From contig NZ_JAGGOO010000065.1 in the NCBI RefSeq assembly GCF_018614415.1, positions 1 through 46,033 of the forward strand: DNA of 46,033 bases, in the 5' to 3' direction. The stretch is from Streptomyces sp. ISL-12 (GTDB lineage: Bacteria; Actinomycetota; Actinomycetes; Streptomycetales; Streptomycetaceae). Shown piece by piece: positions 33,803 to 41,896 of this stretch (the first letter of the stretch is position 1; each line of letters begins with the position of its first letter). The position numbers were made by a program, and so were the translations under genes. The notes beneath the pieces were generated by a model. The model saw nothing but the letters and a program-made list of their open reading frames with translations. It ran no database searches and had not been told where the DNA came from.

Positions 33803-33859
33803 TCGCGCCCACGCGGCGGAGCCGCGCACCGATACAGCCCCACGCCCCGCACGGGGCGC
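33803..33859 (+). repeat. 57-bp two-hairpin intergenic repeat, copy B
   Basis: Ungapped partner of 25864-25920 (47 of 57 identical). The stems GCGGC-GGA-GCCGC and CGCCCC-GCAC-GGGGCG are both conserved; loop bases differ. It sits one base beyond the stop of the minus-strand mctP gene, so relative to its gene it lies in the opposite orientation from copy A. Confidence 0.75.
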
Positions 33860-33860
33860 T

Positions 33861-35471
33861 TCAGTGGGCGGAACCCGCAGTCGCCGGCGGCAGCTCCACC
33901 TCCACGCCCGGGTCGCCCGCGTCCGCCGTGTAGTCCTCCGGGCTGGTCTGGTCGATGCCGTCGGGGGCCTTGGCCGCGCGGAGGACGAAGGTCAGGACCA
34001 CCGTCACCAGCACGTTGAGCACGAACGCCGTCAGACCGATGTACCCGATCTCCCCGATGCCCGGGATCTCCTTCGACGAGCCGCCGAAGTGCGCCTGCGT
34101 CGGCGAGGAGACGCCGTACGCCGCGAGCGTGCCGTAGACCATGCCGACCGCCCAGCCGGCCAGCAGCGCCCAGCGGTGGAACCAGCGGGTGAACAGGCCG
34201 CCGACCAGCGCCGGGAAGGTCTGCAGGATCCAGATGCCGCCAAGGAGCTGGAAGTTGATCGCGACCGTCTTGTCCATGCCGAGCACGAAGACCAGCGCGC
34301 CCACCTTCACCAGCAGCGACACCAGCTTGGAGACCTTGGTCTCCTGTTCCGGCGTGGCGTCGGGCTTGATGAAGTCCTTGTAGATGTTGCGGGTGAAGAG
34401 GTTGGCCGCCGCGATCGACATGATGGCCGCCGGGACCAGCGCGCCGATGCCGATCGCCGCGAAGGCCACGCCCGCGAACCAGTCCGGGAACATGTCCTCG
34501 AAGAGCTGCGGGATGGCGAGCTGGCCGTTGCTCACCTTGATGCCGGCCGCGATCGCCATGAAGCCCAGCAGGGCCAGCAGCCCCAGCATCAGGGAGTACA
34601 GCGGCAGGATCGTGGTGTTGCGGCGGATCACCTCACGGCTGCGCGAGGACAGCGTGGCGGTGATCGAGTGCGGGTACATGAACAGCGCCAGCGCCGAGCC
34701 GAGGGCCAGGGTGGCGTACGTCCACTGGCCGGTGTCGGGTGGGGTCACGCCGCCCGCTCCCGCCGCCTCGAACTTGTCACCGGCCGCGGCGAAGATGTCG
34801 TCGAAGCCGCCCAGCTTGATCGGGATGTAGATGATGGCGACCGCGATCACGATGTAGATCAGCGTGTCCTTCACGAACGCGATCAGCGCGGGCGCCCGCA
34901 GCCCGGACGAGTACGTGTACGCCGCGAGCACGCCGAAGGCGATCAGCAGGGGCAGGTCCTTGATGAACCAGTTGGTGTCCTCGCCGCCGCCGACGCCCAT
35001 CACGTCCAGCACGGCCTGGATGCCGACCAGCTGGAGCGCGATGTACGGCATCGTGGCGAGGATGCCGGTGACGGCGACCGCCAGCGACAGTCCCTTCGAG
35101 CCGAACCGGCCGCGCACGAAGTCCGAGGTCGTCACGTACCCGTGCTTGTGCGAGACCGACCACAGGCGCGGCAGGAACGTGAAGATCAGCGGGTAGACCA
35201 GGATCGTGTACGGCACCGCGAAGAAGCCGGAGGCGCCCGCCGCGTAGATCGCCGCGGGGACGGCGACGAAGGTGTACGCCGTGTAGAGGTCGCCGCCCAG
35301 CAGGAACCAGGTGATCCAGGTGCCGAACGAGCGTCCGCCCAGGCCCCATTCGTCGAGGCTGGCCTCGTTCTCGGCCCGGCGCCAGCGCGCGGCCAGGAAG
35401 CCCATCGCGGTGACCAGGACGAAGAAGAAGATGAAGACGGCGAGTGCCACGCCGTTGACGCCGTCGTTCAC
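33861..35471 (-). CDS. Sodium:solute symporter, MctP-like (monocarboxylate) family
   Basis: 536 residues, about thirteen membrane helices. Family features include GGRSFGTWITWFLLGGDLYT in the first helices, MYPHSITATLSSRSREVIRR and GIGALVPAAIMSIAAANLFT. The closest match in memory is MctP, which takes up lactate, pyruvate and similar acids with sodium or protons; substrate is inferred. The GTG start at 35471 overlaps the stop of the small DUF3311 gene (GTGA). The C-terminus is acidic and cytoplasmic. Confidence 0.87.
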   Translation of the reverse strand: MNDGVNGVALAVFIFFFVLVTAMGFLAARWRRAENEASLDEWGLGGRSFGTWITWFLLGGDLYTAYTFVAVPAAIYAAGASGFFAVPYTILVYPLIFTFLPRLWSVSHKHGYVTTSDFVRGRFGSKGLSLAVAVTGILATMPYIALQLVGIQAVLDVMGVGGGEDTNWFIKDLPLLIAFGVLAAYTYSSGLRAPALIAFVKDTLIYIVIAVAIIYIPIKLGGFDDIFAAAGDKFEAAGAGGVTPPDTGQWTYATLALGSALALFMYPHSITATLSSRSREVIRRNTTILPLYSLMLGLLALLGFMAIAAGIKVSNGQLAIPQLFEDMFPDWFAGVAFAAIGIGALVPAAIMSIAAANLFTRNIYKDFIKPDATPEQETKVSKLVSLLVKVGALVFVLGMDKTVAINFQLLGGIWILQTFPALVGGLFTRWFHRWALLAGWAVGMVYGTLAAYGVSSPTQAHFGGSSKEIPGIGEIGYIGLTAFVLNVLVTVVLTFVLRAAKAPDGIDQTSPEDYTADAGDPGVEVELPPATAGSAH

Positions 35472-35734
35472 TTGCCCGCACCCCCCTCAGGAGCGCGCCG
35501 GGCCCGCTGGTCACGCTGCCACAGCTTGTACGCGATCATCGTCAGCGCCGTCGAGATCAGCACCCAGGCCATCTGGTACCAGTAGAAGAACGGGATGCCG
35601 ATGAACGCCGGGTCGGTCTTCGCGTACGACCCGACCCAGAGCATGGCCACGAACGGTGCGACGAGGCAGAGGCCGATGATCACGCGCACCGGCGTCACCA
35701 CCGGCCCCGAGCTCGTTCCTGAGGCTTGCGACAT
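35468..35734 (-). CDS. DUF3311 small membrane protein (symporter partner)
   Basis: 88 residues with two membrane helices (VIIGLCLVAPFVAMLWVGSY and GIPFFYWYQMAWVLISTALT) and a basic cytoplasmic tail. DUF3311 proteins are encoded directly before SSS-family symporters and are thought to be accessory subunits, as here with a four-base overlap. The ATG at 35734 has GGAG seven bases upstream. The gap 35735-35943 contains a short GACCCG/CGGGTC hairpin (35876-35891) that may end dasR transcription. Confidence 0.87.
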   Translation of the reverse strand: MSQASGTSSGPVVTPVRVIIGLCLVAPFVAMLWVGSYAKTDPAFIGIPFFYWYQMAWVLISTALTMIAYKLWQRDQRARRAPEGGAGK

Positions 35735-35943
35735 GCGGCGGCTCCGTCCCCTAGGTGGTCAGCCCTGTAATGCGGAGGCAATCTAGGTGACGGTTACACG
35801 ACAGCGGAAGACCCCGTCCGTATATCGGTCCCGAAGACCGGCATGTCCCCGCGAAAGCCGCTCAGCGGCGGCGAAGACCCGTACGCGGGTCCGGCTCCCG
35901 CCGGTCCGTCCGGGTCGCGCCGCGCGCCGCGCGGGAGGGAACG

Positions 35944-36708
35944 TCAGTCCCGCGGCCGCTTCAGCCGCGCCACGAACTTGTACCGGTCCCCCCGGTACAC
36001 CGACCGCACCCACTCCACCGGCTGTCCGTCCCGGTCCCGAGAGTGCCGGGAGAGCATCAGCATCGGCAGGCCCACGTCGGTGCCGAGCAGACCGGCCTCG
36101 CGCGGGGTGGCCAGCGAGGTCTCGATGGTCTCCTCCGCCTCGGCGAGATGGACGTCGTAGACCTCGGCGAGGGCGGTGTAGAGGGACGTGTACTTGACCA
36201 GGGAGCGGCGCAGGGCCGGGAAGCGCTTGGCGCTCAGGTGGGTGGTCTCGATGGCCATCGGCTCCCCGTTGGCCATGCGCAGCCGCTCGATGCGCAGCAC
36301 CCGGCCGCCGGCGGCGATGTCCAGGAGCGCGGCGATCCGGTCGTCGGCGGTGATGTAGCCGACGTCCAGCAACTGGGACGTGGGTTCCAGCCCCTGGGCA
36401 CGCATGTCCTCGGTGTACGAGGTGAGTTGGAGCGCCTGCGAGACCTTGGGCTTGGCGACGAAGGTGCCCTTGCCCTGGATGCGCTCCAGGCGGCCCTCGA
36501 CGACGAGTTCCTGGAGGGCCTGGCGGACGGTGGTGCGGGAGGTGTCGAACTCGGCGGCCAGCGTGCGCTCCGGCGGGACCGGTGTGCCGGGCGCCTGGGT
36601 CCGCGTCATGTCGAGCAGATGCTTCTTCAGGCGGTAGTACTTGGGCACACGCGCGGTACGGACGGTCGCCCCACCCTCGTTCTCCGCACTGCTGACGTCG
36701 GTGCTCAT
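35944..36708 (-). CDS. dasR: GntR/HutC-family global regulator DasR
   Basis: 254 residues from the ATG at 36708 (MSTDVSSAENEGG), preceded by GGGAAGG. The winged helix is at about 20-90 (VPKYYRLKKHLLDMTRTQAP, DTSRTTVRQALQELVVEGRL). The UTRA effector domain covers 105-245 and ends YRGDRYKFVARLKRP. DasR controls aminosugar use, antibiotics and development, and leaves DNA when glucosamine-6-phosphate binds. It is divergent from dasA. A dre site at 36840-36855 points to autoregulation. Confidence 0.96.
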   Translation of the reverse strand: MSTDVSSAENEGGATVRTARVPKYYRLKKHLLDMTRTQAPGTPVPPERTLAAEFDTSRTTVRQALQELVVEGRLERIQGKGTFVAKPKVSQALQLTSYTEDMRAQGLEPTSQLLDVGYITADDRIAALLDIAAGGRVLRIERLRMANGEPMAIETTHLSAKRFPALRRSLVKYTSLYTALAEVYDVHLAEAEETIETSLATPREAGLLGTDVGLPMLMLSRHSRDRDGQPVEWVRSVYRGDRYKFVARLKRPRD

Positions 36709-36839
36709 CGCTGCCTTCCCGGCTCCGGATGCCGAAGCGGCCGACGTCCCCGGCCGGCCGCGGCTCACATCGTGGCACGGCTCACCGCGGGGTGGTCCCG
36801 CACGCTCCGTGACCCCCTCTGTATACCTCTGGGGCCACC

Positions 36840-36855
36840 GTTGGTCTAGTCCACC
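36840..36855 (-). promoter_or_regulatory. DasR operator (dre) upstream of dasR
   Basis: GTTGGTCTAGTCCACC retains the TGGTCTAG and CCA core of the dre consensus ACTGGTCTAGACCAGT. It overlaps the -35 region of a minus-strand promoter whose -10 could be TATACA (36820-36825). Confidence 0.75.
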
Positions 36856-37020
36856 GCGCCGTCAAGCCCGCGTGGTACGCACCGGCCGAGTCCCCTCCCG
36901 CCGGTGCCGGCGGGTGTCTGGTACAGGCACCGGACGGGGGTCCGATCCACCCCTCCCGGAATGAAAGGTCCCTGCATATCTCGGTCGCATCACGGAGGCC
37001 GGGCGGCCGGTTGCACACCC

Positions 37021-37049
37021 TTGACAGTCTTATTGGTCTGGGCCAGTCT
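37021..37049 (+). promoter_or_regulatory. dasA promoter
   Basis: Perfect -35 TTGACA (37021-37026), 17 bp and CAGTCT (37044-37049). The predicted start is about 37056, giving a leader of about 100 nt to the dasA GTG. The region 36856-37020 shows no further clear element. Confidence 0.75.
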
Positions 37050-37071
37050 CCCCGTACTGGTCTACACCATT
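37032..37071 (+). promoter_or_regulatory. Two DasR operators (dre) in the dasA promoter
   Basis: ATTGGTCTGGGCCAGT (37032-37047) covers the spacer and -10. ACTGGTCTACACCATT (37056-37071) covers the predicted start of transcription. Their starts are 24 bp apart. A weaker half-site, TTGGTCCAGT, overlaps the end of the second. Confidence 0.85.
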
Positions 37072-37158
37072 GGTCCAGTCCCGGCCCCAAGGGCGGTCAC
37101 GCGTCGGCGAGTTACCGCGGGGAGGCAGGGGGGTTGTGGCATCCCTGAGGAGGGTGGC

Positions 37159-38424
37159 GTGAAGCGCAAGCTGATATCCGCGATCGGTGTCGCGGGCATG
37201 ATGGTCTCCATCGCGGCGTGCGGGGGCGACGACGGCGGCGACAGTGAGGCCGGGACGAAGGGCCAGACCCTCACCGTGTGGGTGATGGACGGATCGTCCC
37301 CCGACCAGTGGCAGAAGGACCTGGGCGCCGCCTTCGAGAAGCAGACCGGTTCGAAGGTCAAGTTCGAGATCCAGCAGTGGAACGGCATCCAGCAGAAGCT
37401 CACCACCGCCCTCTCCGAGGAGAACCCGCCGGACGTCTTCGAGATCGGCAACACCCAGACCCCCGCCTACGCCAAGACCGGCGGCCTCGCCGACCTCGGC
37501 GACCTCAAGAAGGAGATCGGCGGCGAGTGGACCGAGTCCCTCAACGCCTCCTCCGTCTACGAGGGCAAGCAGTACGCGACGCCCTGGTACTTCGCCAACC
37601 GCGTCGTCGTCTACAACAAGAAGGTCTGGGCGGACGCGGGCATCAAGGACACCCCCAAGACCCGGGAGGAGTTCTACGACGCCCTGAAGACGATCGGCGA
37701 GAAGACCGACGCCGAGCCGATCTACCTGCCCGGTCAGAACTGGTACCACTTCGTCGGCCTGGTGATCGGCGAGGGTGCCGAACTGGTCAAGAAGGACGGC
37801 GACACGTACGTCTCCAACCTGGCCGACCCCAAGGTCACCGCGGCGATGGAGACCTACAAGAAGTTCCAGGACCTCTCCGAGGCGCCCAAGGACAAGGACG
37901 AGGCCACCCCCCAGCAGGCCGAGGTGTTCGCCAAGGGCGACGTCGGCGCCTTCATCGGCATGGGCTGGGAGGCCGCCACCGCCATCGAGGCCAACCCGAA
38001 GATCGAGCAGGACATCGGCTACTTCACCATCCCCGGCGCCACGGCCGACAAGCCCGAGGGCGTCTTCCTCGGCGGCTCCAACCTCGCCGTCGCCGCCGGC
38101 TCCACCAAGCAGGACCTGGCCAAGGAGTTCCTGAAGCTCGCCCTGTCCGACAAGTTCGAGGGGCAGCTCGCCAAGGAGAACGGCGTCATCCCGAACAAGG
38201 AGTCCCTCCAGACCAACCTGAAGGGCAACGCCCCGGCCGAGGCCGCCGCCCCGGCCGCCGCCGTCGGCGGCACCACGCCGCTGATCCCGGAGTGGGCCGC
38301 GGTGGAGAACGCCCCCAACCCGATCAAGACGTACATGACCGCCGTACTGAACGGTAAGTCGCCCGCGGAGGCGGCCAAGCAGGTCGAGGGCGAGTTCAAC
38401 AAGCGCCTGGCGCAGCAGCAGTAG
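37159..38424 (+). CDS. dasA: Chitobiose/GlcNAc ABC transporter solute-binding lipoprotein DasA
   Basis: 421 residues. The signal peptide runs to a lipobox SIAAC with Cys21 as the lipidated residue. The mature protein is a family 1 binding protein (LTVWVMDGSSPDQWQKDLGA, PPDVFEIGNTQTPAYAKTGG, YATPWYFANRVVVYNKKVW). It binds N,N'-diacetylchitobiose outside the membrane and passes it to DasBC. The GTG at 37159 has GAGGAGGG five bases before it. Repressed by DasR through two dre sites. A hairpin after the stop separates it from dasB. Confidence 0.95.
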   Translation: MKRKLISAIGVAGMMVSIAACGGDDGGDSEAGTKGQTLTVWVMDGSSPDQWQKDLGAAFEKQTGSKVKFEIQQWNGIQQKLTTALSEENPPDVFEIGNTQTPAYAKTGGLADLGDLKKEIGGEWTESLNASSVYEGKQYATPWYFANRVVVYNKKVWADAGIKDTPKTREEFYDALKTIGEKTDAEPIYLPGQNWYHFVGLVIGEGAELVKKDGDTYVSNLADPKVTAAMETYKKFQDLSEAPKDKDEATPQQAEVFAKGDVGAFIGMGWEAATAIEANPKIEQDIGYFTIPGATADKPEGVFLGGSNLAVAAGSTKQDLAKEFLKLALSDKFEGQLAKENGVIPNKESLQTNLKGNAPAEAAAPAAAVGGTTPLIPEWAAVENAPNPIKTYMTAVLNGKSPAEAAKQVEGEFNKRLAQQQ

Positions 38425-38444
38425 GAGCCGCCGGCTTCAGCGGA

Positions 38445-38475
38445 CACGGGGACCGGTCGGCGTACCGGCCCCGTG
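38445..38475 (+). other. Intercistronic hairpin after dasA
   Basis: CACGGGG (38445-38451) and CCGGT (38453-38457) pair with ACCGG and CCCCGTG (38464-38475), with one bulged A. Hairpins between a binding-protein gene and its permease genes often stabilise the upstream message or reduce downstream expression. Confidence 0.65.
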
Positions 38476-38528
38476 CCCGGCGCCGTTCAGGCCGACAGTC
38501 GTTCAGGCCGAGGAGAGAGATCGCGAGC

Positions 38529-39515
38529 ATGACCGTGCAGACCGAACGGCCGCCCTCCGGCCCGGCGGACGTCAGCAAGACGGCCGGCGGGGCGTCCGGC
38601 GGGCCGCAACCGAGAGCCGCGTCGCGCACCGGCGCGCTCGTCCCGTACCTGTTGCTGCTGCCCGCCGTCGCGGCCACCGTGCTGCTGCTCGGCTGGCCGC
38701 TGGTGAAGGACCTGCTGCTGTCGTTCCAGAACCTCAACATGGCGCAGCTGATCCAGCACGTCACCGAGTGGAACGGCATCGAGAACTACAAACAGGTCCT
38801 CACCGGCGAGGACTTCTGGCGGGTCACCCTGCGCTCGATCCTGTTCACGGCGGTCAACGTCGCCCTGATCATGGTCCTGGGCACCCTGGTCGGCCTCCTC
38901 CTCGCCCGCCTCGGCAAGCGGATGCGGGTCACCCTGCTGATCGGCCTGGTGCTGGCCTGGGCCATGCCGGTGGTCGCCGCGACCACCGTCTACCAGTGGC
39001 TGTTCGCCCAGCGCTTCGGCGTCGTCAACTGGGTCCTCGACAAGCTCGGCTGGCACTCGATGGCCGACTACAGCTGGACCAGCAGCCAGATGTCGACGTT
39101 CTTCGTCGTCACCCTGCTGATCGTCTGGATGTCCATCCCGTTCGTCGCGATCAACCTCTACGCGGCGACCACCACCATCCCCGGCGAGCTGTACGAGGCC
39201 GCGGCCCTCGACGGCGCCGGCGCCTGGCGGAGTTTCACCACCGTGACCATGCCGTTCCTGCGGCCGTTCCTCTACGCGACGACGTTCCTGGAGATCATCT
39301 GGGTCTTCAAGGCGTTCGTCCAGGTCTTCAGCTTCAACGGCGGCGGCCCGGACCGGCTCACCGAGATCCTGCCGGTCTACGCCTACGTCGAGGGCGTCGG
39401 CAACCAGCACTACGGCATGGGCGCGGCGATCGCCGTCCTGACCATCCTGATCATGCTCGGCCTGACCGCGTACTACCTCAGGATCGTGCTCAAGCAAGAG
39501 GAGGACGAGGCGTGA
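38529..39515 (+). CDS. dasB: ABC transporter permease DasB
   Basis: 328 residues with six membrane helices, the first near residues 38-58 (LVPYLLLLPAVAATVLLLGW). The EAA loop that contacts the ATPase is LYEAAALDGAGAWRSFTTVT. The N-terminal 35 residues are polar. It forms the inner-membrane channel with DasC for chitobiose. The shared ATPase (MsiK in Streptomyces) is encoded elsewhere. The stop overlaps the dasC start (GTGA). Confidence 0.94.
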   Translation: MTVQTERPPSGPADVSKTAGGASGGPQPRAASRTGALVPYLLLLPAVAATVLLLGWPLVKDLLLSFQNLNMAQLIQHVTEWNGIENYKQVLTGEDFWRVTLRSILFTAVNVALIMVLGTLVGLLLARLGKRMRVTLLIGLVLAWAMPVVAATTVYQWLFAQRFGVVNWVLDKLGWHSMADYSWTSSQMSTFFVVTLLIVWMSIPFVAINLYAATTTIPGELYEAAALDGAGAWRSFTTVTMPFLRPFLYATTFLEIIWVFKAFVQVFSFNGGGPDRLTEILPVYAYVEGVGNQHYGMGAAIAVLTILIMLGLTAYYLRIVLKQEEDEA

Positions 39516-40342
39516 AGCGCTCGCTCTTCGGCCGGCTGTGGCCCAACGTCACGGCCGTCGTGTTGTTCATCGGCTTCGTCTTCCCCGTGTACTGGATGTT
39601 CGCCACGGCGTTCAAGCCGACCGGCGACATCATCTCGGAGAACCCGGTCTGGTTCCCGACCGACGTCACCTTCGAGCACTTCAAGACGGCGGTCGACGCC
39701 GACAACTTCTGGACGATGGTCGCCAACTCGCTGATCGTCACCGTCCTCGCGGTCGTCTTCTCGCTGGTCGTCGCGCTGCTCGGCTCCTTCGCCCTGGCGC
39801 GGATGCGGTTCAAGGGACGGCGCGGTTTCATCATCGCCTTCATGTGCGCCCAGATGGCGCCCTGGGAAGTCATAATCATCGCGATCTACATGATCGTCCG
39901 GGACGCCTCGATGCTGAACAGCCTGGTCCCGCTGACGCTCTTCTACACGATGATGATCCTCCCCTTCACCATCCTGACGCTGCGCGGCTTCGTCGCCGCC
40001 GTGCCCAAGGAACTGGAGGAGTCCGCGATGGTCGACGGCTGCACCCGCGTCCAGGCGTTCCGCCGGGTCATCCTGCCGCTGCTCGCGCCGGGTCTGATGT
40101 CCACCTCGATGTTCGGCTTCATCACGGCCTGGAACGAGTTCCCGCTGGTCCTGGTGGTCAACAAGGAGGCCGAGGCGCAGACCCTGCCGCTGTGGCTGTC
40201 CAGCTTCCAGACCGTCTTCGGCAACGACTGGGGCGCGACCATGGCCGCCTCCTCCCTCTTCGCCGTCCCGATCCTGATCCTGTTCGTCTTCCTCCAGCGC
40301 AGGGCCGTCAGCGGCCTGACCGCCGGTGCCGTGAAGGGCTGA
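39512..40342 (+). CDS. dasC: ABC transporter permease DasC
   Basis: 276 residues, six membrane helices, starting with the GTG at 39512 (KRSLFGRLWPNVTAVVLFIG). The EAA loop reads LEESAMVDGCTRVQAFRRVI. It is the MalG-type partner of DasB and is translationally coupled to it. dasD starts eight bases after its stop. Confidence 0.94.
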   Translation: MKRSLFGRLWPNVTAVVLFIGFVFPVYWMFATAFKPTGDIISENPVWFPTDVTFEHFKTAVDADNFWTMVANSLIVTVLAVVFSLVVALLGSFALARMRFKGRRGFIIAFMCAQMAPWEVIIIAIYMIVRDASMLNSLVPLTLFYTMMILPFTILTLRGFVAAVPKELEESAMVDGCTRVQAFRRVILPLLAPGLMSTSMFGFITAWNEFPLVLVVNKEAEAQTLPLWLSSFQTVFGNDWGATMAASSLFAVPILILFVFLQRRAVSGLTAGAVKG

Positions 40343-40350
40343 GGCCACCG

Positions 40351-41844
40351 ATGACGACACTCACCAGCGGTACCGACACCCTCACCCGCGACGCCCTCGC
40401 CGTCCTCCAGCCCGGCTTCACCGGCACCACCGCCCCCGACTGGCTGCTGCGCCGCCTCGGCGAGGGGCTGGCCTCCGTCGCCCTGTTCGGCCGCAACATC
40501 GCCACCGCCGAGCAGGTCGCCGCGCTCACCGCCCAGGTGCGCGCCGAGCGGGACGACGTACTGATCGCCATCGACGAGGAGGGCGGCGACGTCACGCGCC
40601 TGGAGGTGCGCACCGGCTCCTCCTTCCCGGGCAACAACGCCCTCGGCGCGGTCGACGACCCCGACCTGACCCGGGCGGTCGCCGCCGAACTGGGCCGCCG
40701 CCTCGCGGCCTGCGGCGTCGACTTCGACTGGGCCCCCTCGGCCGACGTCAACGCCAACCCCGACAACCCGGTGATCGGCGTACGCTCCTTCGGCGCCGAC
40801 CCCGCCCTGGTCGCCCGGCACACCGCCGCCTACGTCACCGGCCTCCAGTCGGCCGGTGTGGCAGCGTGCACGAAGCACTTCCCCGGGCACGGCGACACCG
40901 CCGTCGACTCCCACCACGCGGTGCCCCGCATCGACGCGGACGCCACGGTGCTGGCCGAACGCGACCTGGTCCCGTTCCGCGCCGCCATCGCCGCCGGCAC
41001 CCGCGCGGTCATGAGCGCCCACATCCTCGCCCCGGCCCTGGACCCGGACCTCCCCGGCACCCTCTCCCGCCGCGTCCTGACCGGACTCCTGCGCGAGGAA
41101 CTGGGCTACGACGGCCTGATCGTCACCGACGGCATCGAGATGCGGGCCATCGCCGGCACCTACGGCATCGAACGCGGCACCGCCCTCGCCATCGCGGCCG
41201 GCGCCGACGCGATCTGCGTGGGCGGCGGCCTCTCCGACGAGGACACCGTACGGCGGCTGCGGGACGCCCTGGTCGCCGCCGTGCGCGCCGGTGAACTGCC
41301 CGAGGAACGCCTCGCCGACGCGGCCGAGCGGGTCCGCGCCCTGGCCCGCTGGACGACGGCCGCCCGAGCCGCCGGGCCGTCGACCGCGCCCGACGAGGAG
41401 GTCGGCCTGCGCGCCGCCCGCCGCGCCCTGCGCGTCACCGGCGCCGCCTCCTTCGCCCCCCTCACCGCACCGCCCTACGTCGCGCAGCTCACCCCCGCCC
41501 CGAACATCGCGGTCGGCGACGAGACCCCGTGGGGCGTCGCCGCCGAGCTGTGCCGGCTGCTGCCCGGCACGGAGACGGGCGGCTTCACCGGCCCGGACGC
41601 CGGCGCCGAGGTGCTGCGGGCGGCCGGGGAGCGCCGGGTGGTGGCCGTGGTCCGCGACGAGCACCGCCACCCCTGGATGGCGGCGGCCCTGGACACCCTG
41701 CTGGCCGCCCGCCCCGACACCGTCGTGGTCGAGATGGGCGTCCCCCAGGCCCCGCCCCGCGGCGCCCTCCACCTGGCCACTCACGGCGCGGCCCGGGTCT
41801 GCGGCCGGGCGGCGGCGGAGGCCATCGCGGGCGTGCGGACATGA
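40351..41844 (+). CDS. dasD: GH3 beta-N-acetylglucosaminidase DasD
   Basis: 497 residues. The catalytic barrel has the NagZ-type signature CTKHFPGHGDTAVDSHH, in which the Asp-His dyad acts as general acid/base, and the nucleophile region LIVTDGIEMRAI. No signal peptide, so it acts inside the cell on imported chitobiose to release GlcNAc. After the barrel (about 340 residues) an extra alpha/beta domain of about 140 residues follows (AARRALRVTGAASFAPLTAP onward), longer than bacterial NagZ. Part of the das operon and closed by a very strong hairpin. The name DasD follows the S. coelicolor gene as I remember it. Confidence 0.9.
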   Translation: MTTLTSGTDTLTRDALAVLQPGFTGTTAPDWLLRRLGEGLASVALFGRNIATAEQVAALTAQVRAERDDVLIAIDEEGGDVTRLEVRTGSSFPGNNALGAVDDPDLTRAVAAELGRRLAACGVDFDWAPSADVNANPDNPVIGVRSFGADPALVARHTAAYVTGLQSAGVAACTKHFPGHGDTAVDSHHAVPRIDADATVLAERDLVPFRAAIAAGTRAVMSAHILAPALDPDLPGTLSRRVLTGLLREELGYDGLIVTDGIEMRAIAGTYGIERGTALAIAAGADAICVGGGLSDEDTVRRLRDALVAAVRAGELPEERLADAAERVRALARWTTAARAAGPSTAPDEEVGLRAARRALRVTGAASFAPLTAPPYVAQLTPAPNIAVGDETPWGVAAELCRLLPGTETGGFTGPDAGAEVLRAAGERRVVAVVRDEHRHPWMAAALDTLLAARPDTVVVEMGVPQAPPRGALHLATHGAARVCGRAAAEAIAGVRT

Positions 41845-41885
41845 GAAAGGCGCCGGTCCCCTCTCGTGGGGGACCGGCGCCTTTC
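41845..41885. terminator. Bidirectional terminator between dasD and nagB
   Basis: A perfect 17-bp stem (41845-41861 with 41869-41885) with the loop TCTCGTG starts directly after the dasD stop. The flanks GAAA/TTTC give short U-tracts on both strands. Confidence 0.92.
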
Positions 41886-41896
41886 CCGTACGTGTC

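Noticed and set aside
33174..35585. An 803-codon plus-strand frame across the GNAT and MctP genes
   Set aside because: His/Arg/Gln/Asp-rich shadow of two well-recognised minus-strand genes; no start signal and no homology features.
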